45,685 bases of DNA from a virus, in the IMG/VR virus record IMGVR_UViG_3300029787_005342, positions 1 to 45,685 of that record; one strand, 5' to 3'. A model generated the notes under the pieces. It searched no databases, was not told the origin of the DNA, and saw only the letters and a program-made list of their open reading frames with translations. The position numbers were made by a program, and so were the translations under genes. This document shows, piece after piece, positions 25,591 to 33,954 of the stretch (position 1 is its first letter; every line of letters starts with the position of its first letter).

Positions 25591-25920
25591 ATGACAAACG
25601 CACAATTAGTATTACAAAAAATTAAAGAAACACTATGCCATGAAGGCACAACTTACAAAGGCAATTCAGGAACATACATGTTTATTGAAGGTAAGACAAC
25701 TTCAGAAGGCACAATTAATGGTGTTGTAAAAAAATTAGATGACACAGGTGTTGCAAAGACAGCTGGATCATTTAAAGTGTTGGAAGATGGAACTGTGTTA
25801 AGATTTACTGGTATTGCAACAGCAACATCAAGATCAATTACAAAAGATATCCAAGCACAGACACCAGATGCACACCCAGGAGCAGAGCCTGAAGAAAAAC
25901 AAGAAGCAATTGCAGTCTAG
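25591..25920 (+). CDS. Hypothetical protein under its own controlled promoter
   Basis: A 109-residue protein with a beta-rich centre (GTYMFIEGKTTSEGTINGVVKKL and SFKVLEDGTVLRFTG) and a flexible acidic tail PEEKQEAIAV. I do not recognise it. It stands alone between a strong promoter with a palindromic operator and a terminator, which suggests a highly or specially regulated monocistronic gene. The repeated TSEG/TGV sheets could form a small beta sandwich. Confidence 0.7.
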   Translation: MTNAQLVLQKIKETLCHEGTTYKGNSGTYMFIEGKTTSEGTINGVVKKLDDTGVAKTAGSFKVLEDGTVLRFTGIATATSRSITKDIQAQTPDAHPGAEPEEKQEAIAV

Positions 25921-25963
25921 TCAAAAACGGCTTAGAATATCAAACGTTAATAAAACAATTTTG

Positions 25964-25991
25964 ACTGCTGAGTCTTTATGGGCTCAGCAGT
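25964..25991 (+). terminator. Rho-independent terminator
   Basis: ACTGCTGAG pairs with CTCAGCAGT (9 bp) around a 10-base loop, followed by TTTGG. It lies 43 bases after the stop of the 109-residue gene and before the PLP-like gene. The rest of 25921-26025 holds nothing else recognisable. Confidence 0.75.
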
Positions 25992-26025
25992 TTTGGAAAA
26001 CCATTTTATCCCATCTAACTAAGCA

Positions 26026-26880
26026 ATGAGAAATCAAAAATTATTTGACTTTTTACAAACGGGTAGAAAGAGTATGATCAACAATGCTGAAGTTGAAGCA
26101 CATATCAAAAAATTTTCATTTGAAGAATACAAAGATATATCAATTGACGACACTAAAACAGTTTTTGCAGAGGCTATATTAGGAAATCCTAGTAATAACA
26201 TAAAAGGATATGATAAATTCGAACACAAAGAATTAATCATAGGCGTCACACAGTTCATTGATAATCTGATTATGAAGTATGGCCTTAAAGGACTACAAAT
26301 TTTCGAACATGATTACACATATTATCAAAGATTAGATCCTGACATAAAATTTGCTAAAATTGGTCAATTAACTGCAGAAGTTCCTCTAATAATGAGTATG
26401 CCTTTTGCAGGACATTGTGATGTGCATAAAAATATGCAGGATATTCTAGATGAATGTTATGAAAAAAACATCGACGTCCATTTAGACTGTGCCTGGCTTA
26501 CATGTGCTGAAAATATAAGCTTCGACTTTAGCCACCCTAACATAAAGTCCTTTGCATCAAGTTTATCGAAAGCATATTCACTTGATTGGAATAGAATAGG
26601 CATTCGCTGGACTAAACAAAAGGATGATACAGATGCAATAACCATATATAACAATTTTAAATTATACAATGATTCATTATGCAAAATTGGTTATCATATG
26701 GTTAATAAATTTCCAATAAATTATTACTGGCAAACATACAGAGAATTATATCATTATGGTTGTAGACAAACCTATACTTTTCCCACAAAAATTATTTGGT
26801 TAACAAAAGGTCTTGATGGTGAATTGTTTGGTATGAGTAAGTTGCTTGAACACTTATACGATGTAGGTATGACACACTAA
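26026..26880 (+). CDS. Small PLP-dependent aminotransferase-like protein
   Basis: A protein of 284 residues. SLSKAYSLDWNRIGIRW carries K182 followed 8 residues later by R190, matching the Schiff-base lysine and arginine of fold-type I aminotransferases (K258 and R266 in aspartate aminotransferase); VHLDCAW gives D154 for the pyridine nitrogen. It lacks the usual 380-400 residue length, so the N-terminal part and small domain are reduced. It may be an amino-sugar aminotransferase or a divergent paralogue. It ends convergently with the - strand oxygenase (27-base overlap). Confidence 0.5.
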   Translation: MRNQKLFDFLQTGRKSMINNAEVEAHIKKFSFEEYKDISIDDTKTVFAEAILGNPSNNIKGYDKFEHKELIIGVTQFIDNLIMKYGLKGLQIFEHDYTYYQRLDPDIKFAKIGQLTAEVPLIMSMPFAGHCDVHKNMQDILDECYEKNIDVHLDCAWLTCAENISFDFSHPNIKSFASSLSKAYSLDWNRIGIRWTKQKDDTDAITIYNNFKLYNDSLCKIGYHMVNKFPINYYWQTYRELYHYGCRQTYTFPTKIIWLTKGLDGELFGMSKLLEHLYDVGMTH

Positions 26881-27465
26881 CATCTGCTTACTGCTAAAAT
26901 TTTTAAAATGTGTGCTAGTATGACACAAAGGACTATACCACCAAATCATATCTGCTCTTTTCCACTGATATTCAGCCTTCATGGTAAGACATGATAATTT
27001 TGATCGTTCAACATGAGAAAATTTTTCTTCGAACAAGTGATCACAGTTTGGATCTTTTTGTTCCCGATAATCTTTTTCGTTGAAAACCACAGTGCTTGCC
27101 ATGTGTGTTTTGTTTACATCATTATCAACTGAAAGAGGGATCAGACAACTAATCCAAGGCTTGCCTGGTAATCCTAATCTAATATGTTCGCCACAATCAT
27201 CATGTATATCAAAAGGACTTGTACAATCCGCAAACATAGAAAACACAACCTTTAGATCTTGTTGAAAATATTCTCTTAAAGGCACCATAAACTCTTTGTC
27301 AAATATAGGATACATTATGTTGTTTTCATGTACGCCAATTGTTTGTGTGGCGCCTTCATCAAAAGTATCTTTTAGATTTTCAGAGGAAAATATTTTCCTA
27401 AACATCGCTATTTGCGATTCGCTAAAAAAATTTTCTACACATCCTGCTTGATTTTCTACTAGCAT
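26854..27465 (-). CDS. 2OG-Fe(II) oxygenase-like protein (2 of 3)
   Basis: A 203-residue protein with FDIHDDCG (H88 and D90) and CHTSTHF (H182 or H186) as candidate iron ligands. The 2-oxoglutarate-binding arginine is not obvious. It diverges from UvsW with the two starts 17 bases apart and promoter boxes overlapping in the palindromic ATAATTAT. Substrate unknown. Confidence 0.58.
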   Translation of the reverse strand: MLVENQAGCVENFFSESQIAMFRKIFSSENLKDTFDEGATQTIGVHENNIMYPIFDKEFMVPLREYFQQDLKVVFSMFADCTSPFDIHDDCGEHIRLGLPGKPWISCLIPLSVDNDVNKTHMASTVVFNEKDYREQKDPNCDHLFEEKFSHVERSKLSCLTMKAEYQWKRADMIWWYSPLCHTSTHFKNFSSKQMLVCHTYIV

Positions 27466-27475
27466 GTGTTATAAT
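27448..27475 (+). promoter_or_regulatory. Promoter of the UvsW-like helicase, leaderless
   Basis: TTGATT (27448-27453), 16 bases, TATAAT (27470-27475). The predicted transcription start at about 27482 coincides with a GTG in the helicase frame. The ATG at 27464 lies upstream of the -10 box and could not be on this transcript. On the other strand, CATAAT (27479-27474) precedes the divergent oxygenase start by 8 bases. Confidence 0.65.
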
Positions 27476-27481
27476 TATGTT

Positions 27482-28933
27482 GTGCCGCACTGCAATATTA
27501 TCATAAAGGATGAAGTAAACGTTAAACTAGATGGTCTTGATCTTGTTACCAGACGTAAATTGACCAACAAATTCAAATATGAAATCCCAGGAGCACGTTT
27601 TATGCCAGCAGTAAAACTAGGTAGATGGGATGGAACTGTATCATTTTTTTCCCAAGGTGGCCTTACATACGTGAATCTTTTGGAACAAATAATGCCAATA
27701 CTTGAAGAGAACAATTACACATTTGATTTGGATGATAGAAGAACAGCTTGGGACTTGCAATTTGATCCAGTCAAAGAAGATACATTCAGTAATGTGACAT
27801 GGCCAGAAGGACACACTCATGAAGGTCAGCCCATAGCACTGCGTGAACATCAAGTTGAAGTAATTAACAATTTTATCAACAATCCACAATGCTTACAAGA
27901 AGTTGCCACAGCCGCAGGCAAAACTATAATAACAGCGGCTCTGTCCAAACTGATTGAGCCATATGGAAGATCAATTGTTATTGTGCCAAACAAGTCATTA
28001 GTCACGCAAACAGAAGAAGATTATATCAATATGGGGTTGGATGTTGGAGTTTACTTTGGCGACAGGAAAGAACCTGGCAGAACACACACAATTTGCACAT
28101 GGCAGTCGCTGAATATTCTTGAAAAGAAAAGACTAAATGCAGAAGATGATCTTATCGAAGAGTTTAAACGTGATGTTGTGTGCGTGATTGTGGATGAGGT
28201 GCACCAAGCAAAAGCAGATGTGTTGAGAAGGTTACTTACTAATGTTTATGGATATGTGCCAATACGTTGGGGACTCACTGGTACTATTCCAAAAAAGGAA
28301 TATGAATTCAAATCACTGCATGTGTCATTAGGTGATGTAATCAACAAAGTTAGTGCTATTGAATTGCAAGAAAAAGGTTTGTTGGCAAAATGTAATATAG
28401 AAATATTACAGATGTGGGATTATGTTGACTATAAAAACTATCGCGAAGAACAAACACATCTAGTGACTAAACAAGCAAGGATTGATTACATGGCAAGAAT
28501 GATTGAACAAATGCGTAAGTCTGGCAACACACTTGTATTAGTAGATAGAGTCAAGTCAGGAGAAATGTTGAACCAAGCCATATCAGATAGTGTGTTTGTG
28601 CGTGGGGCCACAAAGGCAGATGAAAGAAAAGAACATTATGATGATGTGAAAACATCAGATGACAAGGTGATTGTGGCAACCTATGGAGTGGCAGCTGTGG
28701 GAATAAACTTGCCACGTATATTCAATCTTGTGTTGATTGAGCCTGGCAAGTCTTTTGTAAGAGTAATACAATCCATAGGCAGAGGCATACGTAAAGCACA
28801 AGACAAAGATTTTGTGCAGGTATGGGATGTGTGTTCAACAGCAAAGTTTTCTAAGAGACATCTTACAGAACGTAAAAAGTTTTATAAGGAAGCACAGTAT
28901 CCGTTTGCAGTCACAAAGGTTGACTATCAGTAA
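27482..28933 (+). CDS. uvsW: UvsW-like DNA helicase (T4 type)
   Basis: About 483 residues. The N-terminal small domain with RFMPAVKLGRWDGTVSFF matches the T4 UvsW substrate-recognition domain; then the SF2 motor with Walker A ATAAGKTI, DEVHQ box, LTGT, and motif VI QSIGRGIRK. UvsW unwinds branched DNA and drives the switch to recombination-dependent replication in T4. I choose GTG 27482 because the -10 box lies between it and ATG 27464. It is followed by a new promoter inside its last codons. This is one of the strongest phage markers in the window. Confidence 0.9.
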   Translation: MPHCNIIIKDEVNVKLDGLDLVTRRKLTNKFKYEIPGARFMPAVKLGRWDGTVSFFSQGGLTYVNLLEQIMPILEENNYTFDLDDRRTAWDLQFDPVKEDTFSNVTWPEGHTHEGQPIALREHQVEVINNFINNPQCLQEVATAAGKTIITAALSKLIEPYGRSIVIVPNKSLVTQTEEDYINMGLDVGVYFGDRKEPGRTHTICTWQSLNILEKKRLNAEDDLIEEFKRDVVCVIVDEVHQAKADVLRRLLTNVYGYVPIRWGLTGTIPKKEYEFKSLHVSLGDVINKVSAIELQEKGLLAKCNIEILQMWDYVDYKNYREEQTHLVTKQARIDYMARMIEQMRKSGNTLVLVDRVKSGEMLNQAISDSVFVRGATKADERKEHYDDVKTSDDKVIVATYGVAAVGINLPRIFNLVLIEPGKSFVRVIQSIGRGIRKAQDKDFVQVWDVCSTAKFSKRHLTERKKFYKEAQYPFAVTKVDYQ

Positions 28934-28949
28934 CCAATCCACATATAAT
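28920..28949 (+). promoter_or_regulatory. Promoter before the 169-residue gene
   Basis: TTGACT (28920-28925), 18 bases, TATAAT (28944-28949), 8 bases to the ATG at 28958. The -35 box lies in the end of uvsW. The predicted mRNA leader is 0-3 bases. Confidence 0.65.
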
Positions 28950-28957
28950 AATACAAA

Positions 28958-29467
28958 ATGCAAATATTAACTTTAGAAAACACTGCATACTTGCTGAACA
29001 AGATTCCTGATCAAGTAGAAGAAGACATGAGATTTGCTGTGTTGGATAATTCAGATCCAGCGAGTCCGGACTTCTTTTTTGTGCCATTAATTTACTTAGA
29101 ATCATTTGCGTCTCCCTCTGCAGTGCTAGAAATAGAAAATCAAAAAATTCAAATGCCTTTGGACTGGCACATACTACTAGGCGATCCTGAATGCGGTGAC
29201 TTGGAGATACTGCCACTAACATCGTTGAATGATAGATCATTTCATGCGTTTTGTTTTAATCCAATTACAGATTCAATGCCATCCTATAAGGAAGTAAAAA
29301 TAACAAACATTTATAATGAAGTTGAATGGTTTTTTCCAAGAACAAGATCAAACCAACTGCTCACAGTTCCATTATCAACTGATAGTCAACCCAACTGTGC
29401 ATTTTTTGTCAAAGAAATCAATAGAAACAATGATGTCATTAGTTTGAATAATTTGTTCCATGCTTGA
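28958..29467 (+). CDS. Conserved phage-type protein, 169 residues
   Basis: An acidic, beta-rich protein with MPLDWHILLGDPECGDLEIL near residue 66-85 and HAFCFNPI. I associate this sequence pattern with conserved unknown proteins of marine T4-like phages, from memory only. It overlaps kdsA by 8 bases and heads a unit running through kdsA and an oxygenase. Confidence 0.72.
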   Translation: MQILTLENTAYLLNKIPDQVEEDMRFAVLDNSDPASPDFFFVPLIYLESFASPSAVLEIENQKIQMPLDWHILLGDPECGDLEILPLTSLNDRSFHAFCFNPITDSMPSYKEVKITNIYNEVEWFFPRTRSNQLLTVPLSTDSQPNCAFFVKEINRNNDVISLNNLFHA

Positions 29468-30266
29468 TTATAAATTTAATAACGATGCACCCTTAAGAAT
29501 TATTGCTGGTCCTTGTCAGATAGAATCTGAAGAACATGCCATGATGATGGCTGAAATAATACAAGGCATTTGTTCGGATGTTGGAGTGCGTTGGGTATAC
29601 AAATCATCCTTTGACAAGGCCAATAGATCTTCTATAGAAGGCAAAAGGGGTGTTGGCCTGAGACGTGGACTAGAGATACTTGAAAAGATAAAAAAGAAAT
29701 ATAATGTTCCAATCATAACAGACGTGCATGAACCAGACCAGTGTGGTGTCGTTGGTGAGGTCGTGGACATAATTCAAATCCCTGCATTTTTGTGTAGGCA
29801 AACAGATCTAATAATGGCAGCTGCTGAAACAAAAAAAATTATAAATGTAAAAAAAGGACAGTTCATTTCTTACACAGATGTTGATAATATTAAAATAAAA
29901 GTTAACGAAGCATGGAACGATCAGTTTATGATTACTGAGCGGGGCACTATGTTTGGCTACAATAATCTTGTTGTTGACATGAGAGGCTTTACATATATGA
30001 AAAATTTATGTCCTGTCATTTTCGATGGCACACATTCTGTCCAACAACCAGGAGCAAATGGAAAATCTTCAGGTGGTGATAGAAACATGGTTGAACCTTT
30101 GTGTCTATCAGCAGTTGCACAAGGCATTGCGGGTGTGTTTTTAGAAGTACATAATGATCCCGATACTGCTCCGTCAGATGGACCTAACATGTTGACGCCT
30201 GATTCTTTTAGAAAATTAATTACTAAACTTAAAATACTTGATTCAACTGTAAAACAAAAACTATGA
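29460..30266 (+). CDS. kdsA: 3-deoxy-D-manno-octulosonate 8-phosphate synthase
   Basis: A 268-residue TIM-barrel enzyme condensing phosphoenolpyruvate with arabinose 5-phosphate to Kdo-8-phosphate, precursor of LPS or capsule Kdo. IAGPCQIES, YKSSFDKANRSS, TDVHEP, IPAFLCRQTD, FDGTHSVQQPG and LEVHNDP are family motifs. The cysteine of AGPC marks the metal-dependent class. No kdsB, kdsC or kdsD homologue is adjacent, although the HAD protein at 8522 could be a phosphatase for it. It stands apart from the main glycan region, between small phage-type genes; KdsA is known in some marine myoviruses. Confidence 0.93.
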   Translation: MLDYKFNNDAPLRIIAGPCQIESEEHAMMMAEIIQGICSDVGVRWVYKSSFDKANRSSIEGKRGVGLRRGLEILEKIKKKYNVPIITDVHEPDQCGVVGEVVDIIQIPAFLCRQTDLIMAAAETKKIINVKKGQFISYTDVDNIKIKVNEAWNDQFMITERGTMFGYNNLVVDMRGFTYMKNLCPVIFDGTHSVQQPGANGKSSGGDRNMVEPLCLSAVAQGIAGVFLEVHNDPDTAPSDGPNMLTPDSFRKLITKLKILDSTVKQKL

Positions 30267-30817
30267 CATATACCATACACGGCGTGGCAAACATTGATTA
30301 TGAACCACTTTTTGCTACACTAAAAACTTTACAACCTCTGTATAGATCTGAATGGGGAGTAGACTATTGGGACACTGACAGAGATGAAAAAGAAATTGAT
30401 ATAAAACAAAAATACAGTGAACAGTCTGTGTCATATTATCAATACGCTGATGATGTGCTTTTGGATTTTGTCCCTACTGATGTAATAAAAAAATTTAGCA
30501 TTGATATTACTAATGCTGAAATAAAAGTGATAAAATATCCTCCAGGATCCTTTACACCACCTCACGTGGATAGATTCAATAGTTTGAAGAAAAAACACAA
30601 ACTAGCCAACACAGAAAATATTATTAGATTATGGATCTCATTACAAAAACCTACTTTTGGTCATGCTCTGTTTTTTGAACATGATGTGGTGCATGATGTA
30701 CCACAAGGGACAATGATCACTTGGGACCATAGTGCTAGGCATAGTGCCTGCAACGCTGGATTGGAAGATAGATACATAATGACTATTACAGCAGTTGGCA
30801 AAAGTGCAAATGTATAG
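30263..30817 (+). CDS. 2OG-Fe(II) oxygenase (3 of 3)
   Basis: A 184-residue protein with PPHVDRF (H101, D103), H160 in SARHSACN and R170, the HxD...H...R set of 2-oxoglutarate oxygenases of the prolyl-hydroxylase-like type. RLWISLQKP and FFEHDVVHDVPQGTMITW fit the core strands. It is coupled to kdsA by ATGA. Substrate unknown; sugar or protein hydroxylation are both possible. Confidence 0.8.
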   Translation: MTYTIHGVANIDYEPLFATLKTLQPLYRSEWGVDYWDTDRDEKEIDIKQKYSEQSVSYYQYADDVLLDFVPTDVIKKFSIDITNAEIKVIKYPPGSFTPPHVDRFNSLKKKHKLANTENIIRLWISLQKPTFGHALFFEHDVVHDVPQGTMITWDHSARHSACNAGLEDRYIMTITAVGKSANV

Positions 30818-30823
30818 TAACAT
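30795..30823 (+). promoter_or_regulatory. Weak candidate promoter before the gp62-like gene
   Basis: TTGGCA (30795-30800), 17 bases, TAACAT (30818-30823), then 6 bases to ATG 30830. The geometry is the leaderless one but the -10 box is poor. Confidence 0.35.
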
Positions 30824-30829
30824 ATATTA

Positions 30830-31276
30830 ATGGCAAGTTTTCTTGATATAAAAGCAATGATGAAGGCAGTGGATGGCAGAGACAAAACTTGGTATGACAG
30901 ATTGCCCTCTGAAGACAAAAAATTATACTCGCCATACATGTCAATGAAATGGACAGCGGCTGTTGAACATAAAGAACAAGCAATTCAAGAATTTTACATA
31001 GAAGAAGCAAATGAAAATGTAAACAAACACTTGTGGACTTTAAGTAAGAATCACAAATCGCTATTGTGGAGACTAACTGCAATGTGTGGATCAACTTTTA
31101 CAATGTTTCATAAATGGTTCTATCCAAAAAAGAAAAAGACATCTGAAAAATCCAAAATGAAAGAACTACAAGAATATTATCCATCCATGAAACAAGCAGA
31201 TCTCGATGTATTAGATGCCAAGCTAACTACACGTGAATGGACAGATATCAAGAAACAACACGGAAACACTAAATGA
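30830..31276 (+). CDS. Candidate gp62-like clamp-loader small subunit
   Basis: A 148-residue basic helical protein. The order of features resembles marine T4-like gp62 as I remember it: an N-terminal helix, then a region with [11 protein letters not shown] and [20 protein letters not shown], a basic [13 protein letters not shown], then [16 protein letters not shown] and a closing [13 protein letters not shown]. gp62 pairs with gp44 to load the sliding clamp; no gp44 or gp45 is in the window. The identification is tentative. Confidence 0.5.
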   Translation: MASFLDIKAMMKAVDGRDKTWYDRLPSEDKKLYSPYMSMKWTAAVEHKEQAIQEFYIEEANENVNKHLWTLSKNHKSLLWRLTAMCGSTFTMFHKWFYPKKKKTSEKSKMKELQEYYPSMKQADLDVLDAKLTTREWTDIKKQHGNTK

Positions 31277-31596
31277 CATATCTTGTTAATGACAAATGTA
31301 TAATGTGCAAACACACATCGTGTGTAGAGGTGTGTCCTGTGGATTGTTTTTATGAGGGCGAAAATGTGCTTGTTATCAATCCAGATGAATGCATTGATTG
31401 TGGAGTGTGCGAACCTGAATGTCCTGAAGAAGCAATCATACCTGATCATCTTGATGAAGATAATAAATGGCTCGACTTTAACACAAAATGGGCCAACAAA
31501 TGGCCAGTAATTACAGAACCAAAAGATCCTTTGCCTGATTATGCACAACATTCAGGAGAAGAAGGAAAATTAGAGAAATATTTTAAAGATGAATGA
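31273..31596 (+). CDS. fdxA: 7Fe ferredoxin (3Fe-4S/4Fe-4S), FdxA type
   Basis: A 107-residue ferredoxin. [18 protein letters not shown] and [18 protein letters not shown] supply the cysteines of a [3Fe-4S] and a [4Fe-4S] cluster, and the C-terminal extension to 107 residues is as in alphaproteobacterial FdxA. It carries electrons at low potential in the cytoplasm. It is coupled to the upstream gp62-like gene by ATGA and overlaps the downstream membrane gene. With the [2Fe-2S] ferredoxin at 2343 it makes two ferredoxins in 30 kb. Confidence 0.92.
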   Translation: MTYLVNDKCIMCKHTSCVEVCPVDCFYEGENVLVINPDECIDCGVCEPECPEEAIIPDHLDEDNKWLDFNTKWANKWPVITEPKDPLPDYAQHSGEEGKLEKYFKDE

Positions 31597-31789
31597 TTGG
31601 ATAGAATATGCAGTGCCAAAAAAGTATTCCCGTATGTACAGGAATGCAATGTTGCGTAACATGTTTGTGTTTTTATTTTTTACCATGTTGTTTGGCATTT
31701 TTCCTAGCGGTTTTAGTGTATTGGTGTTGATGCTGATAACAGATTTCATTTTTTATCAAGTGGTGATAAAAGGTGGGAAAAAATACTAG
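31589..31789 (+). CDS. Small membrane protein, 66 residues
   Basis: A basic N-terminus ([16 protein letters not shown]) followed by two hydrophobic spans ([14 protein letters not shown] and [18 protein letters not shown]) and a lysine-rich end. It overlaps the ferredoxin gene by 8 bases. No family recognised; a two-span inner-membrane protein. Confidence 0.65.
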   Translation: MNDWIEYAVPKKYSRMYRNAMLRNMFVFLFFTMLFGIFPSGFSVLVLMLITDFIFYQVVIKGGKKY

Positions 31790-31795
31790 TACAAA

Positions 31796-31824
31796 TTGCT
31801 TTTACAATATCAACCTGTTACAAT
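31796..31824 (+). promoter_or_regulatory. Candidate promoter of the zinc-finger gene
   Basis: TTGCTT (31796-31801), 17 bases, TACAAT (31819-31824), 10 bases to ATG 31835. It supports ATG 31835 rather than an upstream in-frame TTG as start; the leader would be about 4 bases. Confidence 0.45.
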
Positions 31825-31834
31825 AAACACTAAT

Positions 31835-32509
31835 ATGCCAACTTGTGACTATTGTACAAAAACATTTTCAAAACAATCGACTCTGGATGTGCATATGTGC
31901 GAGCCTAAAAGACGTTGGGATCAAAAAGATAACAAAGTGCATGTGCTGGCTTTTGAAATATTCAAACGCTTTTATGAAATAAATTATTCAAACCAAAAGC
32001 CAAAACAGTTTGTACATTTTGTTAATTCACAATACTATCGAGCATTCATCAAAACATCAGAATTTATAACAGCTAACACTCCAATTGAAATTGGTGCTTT
32101 TATTGATTGGTTATGCACATCAAAAATAAGAATTGATTCTTGGCCAAAACAAGCAACCATTGATCAATATATTAAGCACTTAATACGGACTGAAGGTGTA
32201 ACACAAGCATTGAATCGCACAATACTTACTATGGGAGAATGGGCTGAAAAAGAAAATGCTAGACTAGAGGACTTTTTTAAGTATGTCAATTTGAACAGGG
32301 TTGCACAAATGATTGTAAATGGAAGAATATCACCATGGGTGCTATTGAACTGCGAGACAGGCAAAGAAATGATTACAATAATGCATGACGATCATATTAA
32401 AATAATACATGAAATTATTGATCCAGAATGGTGGAAAAGAACGTTTCGAAAACGTGATGAAGATCAGGACTTTGTCAAATCAACATTAAGAGAGGCAGGT
32501 ATTGAATAA
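31835..32509 (+). CDS. Zinc-finger-containing phage-type protein
   Basis: About 224 residues starting MPTCDYCTKTFSKQS. C4, C7, a conserved F and a later H/C pair (DVHMC) make a C2H2 or C2HC finger in the first 30 residues; the rest is helical with no catalytic motif that I can see (QYYRAFIKTSEFI, WPKQATIDQYIKHL). Fingers of this type in marine phage proteins suggest nucleic-acid binding. The next gene starts with a TTG overlapping its stop, so it is coupled to the radical SAM gene. Confidence 0.7.
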   Translation: MPTCDYCTKTFSKQSTLDVHMCEPKRRWDQKDNKVHVLAFEIFKRFYEINYSNQKPKQFVHFVNSQYYRAFIKTSEFITANTPIEIGAFIDWLCTSKIRIDSWPKQATIDQYIKHLIRTEGVTQALNRTILTMGEWAEKENARLEDFFKYVNLNRVAQMIVNGRISPWVLLNCETGKEMITIMHDDHIKIIHEIIDPEWWKRTFRKRDEDQDFVKSTLREAGIE

Positions 32510-33662
32510 CACATTTTGTAAGCCAGCACAAGAACATCTTTTCATCAGTTCACAAGGACACCTAGCACCATGTTGTTTTATTAAAGATGCAACTGATAGA
32601 CTGCAAGATGTAGAGGATCCTCTTGACTGGTTTTATAATCATCCATCACAACACAAACTAAGACAAAATTTAAACAGCAACGTTGCTGATGGAAGATGTT
32701 CTCACTGCTGGATAAATGAAGCACAAGGCAAGTGGAGTCTTAGAGTAAACGAAAACGGAAACAATTATTTAGGCAGTAAGCCAAATCTTAAATTATTACA
32801 CATAGTGGGTGGCAGACTGTGTAACCTTGCATGTAAAATGTGCTATGCCGATTTATCATCAATGGTGCAAATGGAACAAAGGCCGTGGGAATTATCTCAT
32901 CCAGATGAACAAAACTACAATTGGATCGATCAACAAGACAACATTGCAAAACTTATTAAATTAGCAAACACAGATACACTACAAGAAATACAGCTACAAG
33001 GCGGAGAGCCTCAACTAATAAAAGGATTTACAGATGTATTACAATCTATACCTTTGAAACGCAAACAAGAAATGCAGGTACAGATAACCACAAACGGAAC
33101 TGTGTTCAATGAACGTTTCTGGAAACATATCAAAGATTTCAAACATGTAATAATAGGACTCAGTATAGATGCAACAGATGAAAGATACCAACTTATTAGA
33201 TATCATGGCAGTTGGAATGTAACAGAAAAAAACACAAAAAAATTATTCAACTACCTTGCACAAACTAGACAAGCAGGTTTTTCTCTCAACATGAATATTG
33301 TGCAACAGCTTAGTAACTTAGATCAAGCTACTAGACTAACACAGTTTATGGAAACGTTAAGCAAGGCACATCCGCGCCTATACTCATCTTACACACTGAT
33401 GCCTGTTGGCGACAATGAATGTTGGGATCTACACAACATACCACTTAGTATTTTAAAACAAGCCTATAATAATATACACCCAAACAGTAAATTAGAAAAA
33501 GAATGGAGGACAAATATTGGTAAGGCAATCGATAAAAATAATTTTAAAACCAAATTTGCATCAGAAGTTTTAGATAGAGAAAAGTGGTTTAAAGCAAAAC
33601 ATGGAAAATGCTTATGGCATGAAAGGCCCGACTGGGAACAAACATATGAAAAAGCTTGTTGA
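32502..33662 (+). CDS. Radical SAM protein with N-terminal twitch-like cysteine domain
   Basis: A 386-residue protein. The N-terminal 70 residues carry C6, C24, C25, C66 and C69 (LAPCCFIKD and GRCSHCW), an auxiliary-cluster domain placed before the core; the radical SAM motif is C107, C111, C114 (CNLACKMC), followed by LQGGEP and TNGT. The TTG start at 32502 has a GAGAGG upstream and overlaps the previous stop. Phage homologues of this 'twitch first' type exist but have no known substrate. It is unlike the gene at 923, where the extra cysteines are C-terminal. Confidence 0.85.
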   Translation: MNNTFCKPAQEHLFISSQGHLAPCCFIKDATDRLQDVEDPLDWFYNHPSQHKLRQNLNSNVADGRCSHCWINEAQGKWSLRVNENGNNYLGSKPNLKLLHIVGGRLCNLACKMCYADLSSMVQMEQRPWELSHPDEQNYNWIDQQDNIAKLIKLANTDTLQEIQLQGGEPQLIKGFTDVLQSIPLKRKQEMQVQITTNGTVFNERFWKHIKDFKHVIIGLSIDATDERYQLIRYHGSWNVTEKNTKKLFNYLAQTRQAGFSLNMNIVQQLSNLDQATRLTQFMETLSKAHPRLYSSYTLMPVGDNECWDLHNIPLSILKQAYNNIHPNSKLEKEWRTNIGKAIDKNNFKTKFASEVLDREKWFKAKHGKCLWHERPDWEQTYEKAC

Positions 33663-33954
33663 TGTATACACAGCAACCACAGGCGGTTTCGGCGCAGATC
33701 TATTGCCACCTGGATATGGATACAATAAAAATTATCAATATAAAGTAAATTTGGGAACTTGCGGTGTTGGTTTTGAAATCATGAATTGGTGTGTCAAAAA
33801 TTGCAAATCTAAATGGGGCTGGCATTTTGTGTGTAAAGAAAACAACGATGTGCATGAATTAAATGATTATGAAAATATGTCTGCAGTTTTGACTTTTAAA
33901 ATGAAACAAGATGCTGTATACTTTATGTTAACACATGACCGACAAGATACTTAA
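33646..33954 (+). CDS. Hypothetical protein, 102 residues
   Basis: Starts MKKLVDVYTATTGGFGAD at an ATG inside the end of the radical SAM gene. It has a glycine/aromatic-rich N-terminal part, three cysteines (GTCGVGF, WCVKNCKS) and an alternating hydrophobic C-terminus (SAVLTFKM). No family recognised. It overlaps the next small gene by 20 bases. Confidence 0.6.
   Translation: MKKLVDVYTATTGGFGADLLPPGYGYNKNYQYKVNLGTCGVGFEIMNWCVKNCKSKWGWHFVCKENNDVHELNDYENMSAVLTFKMKQDAVYFMLTHDRQDT

Noticed and set aside
27464-27481. ATG 27464 as the uvsW start
   Set aside because: The only -10 box (27470-27475) lies downstream of it, so a transcript from that promoter would not include it; GTG 27482 is preferred.
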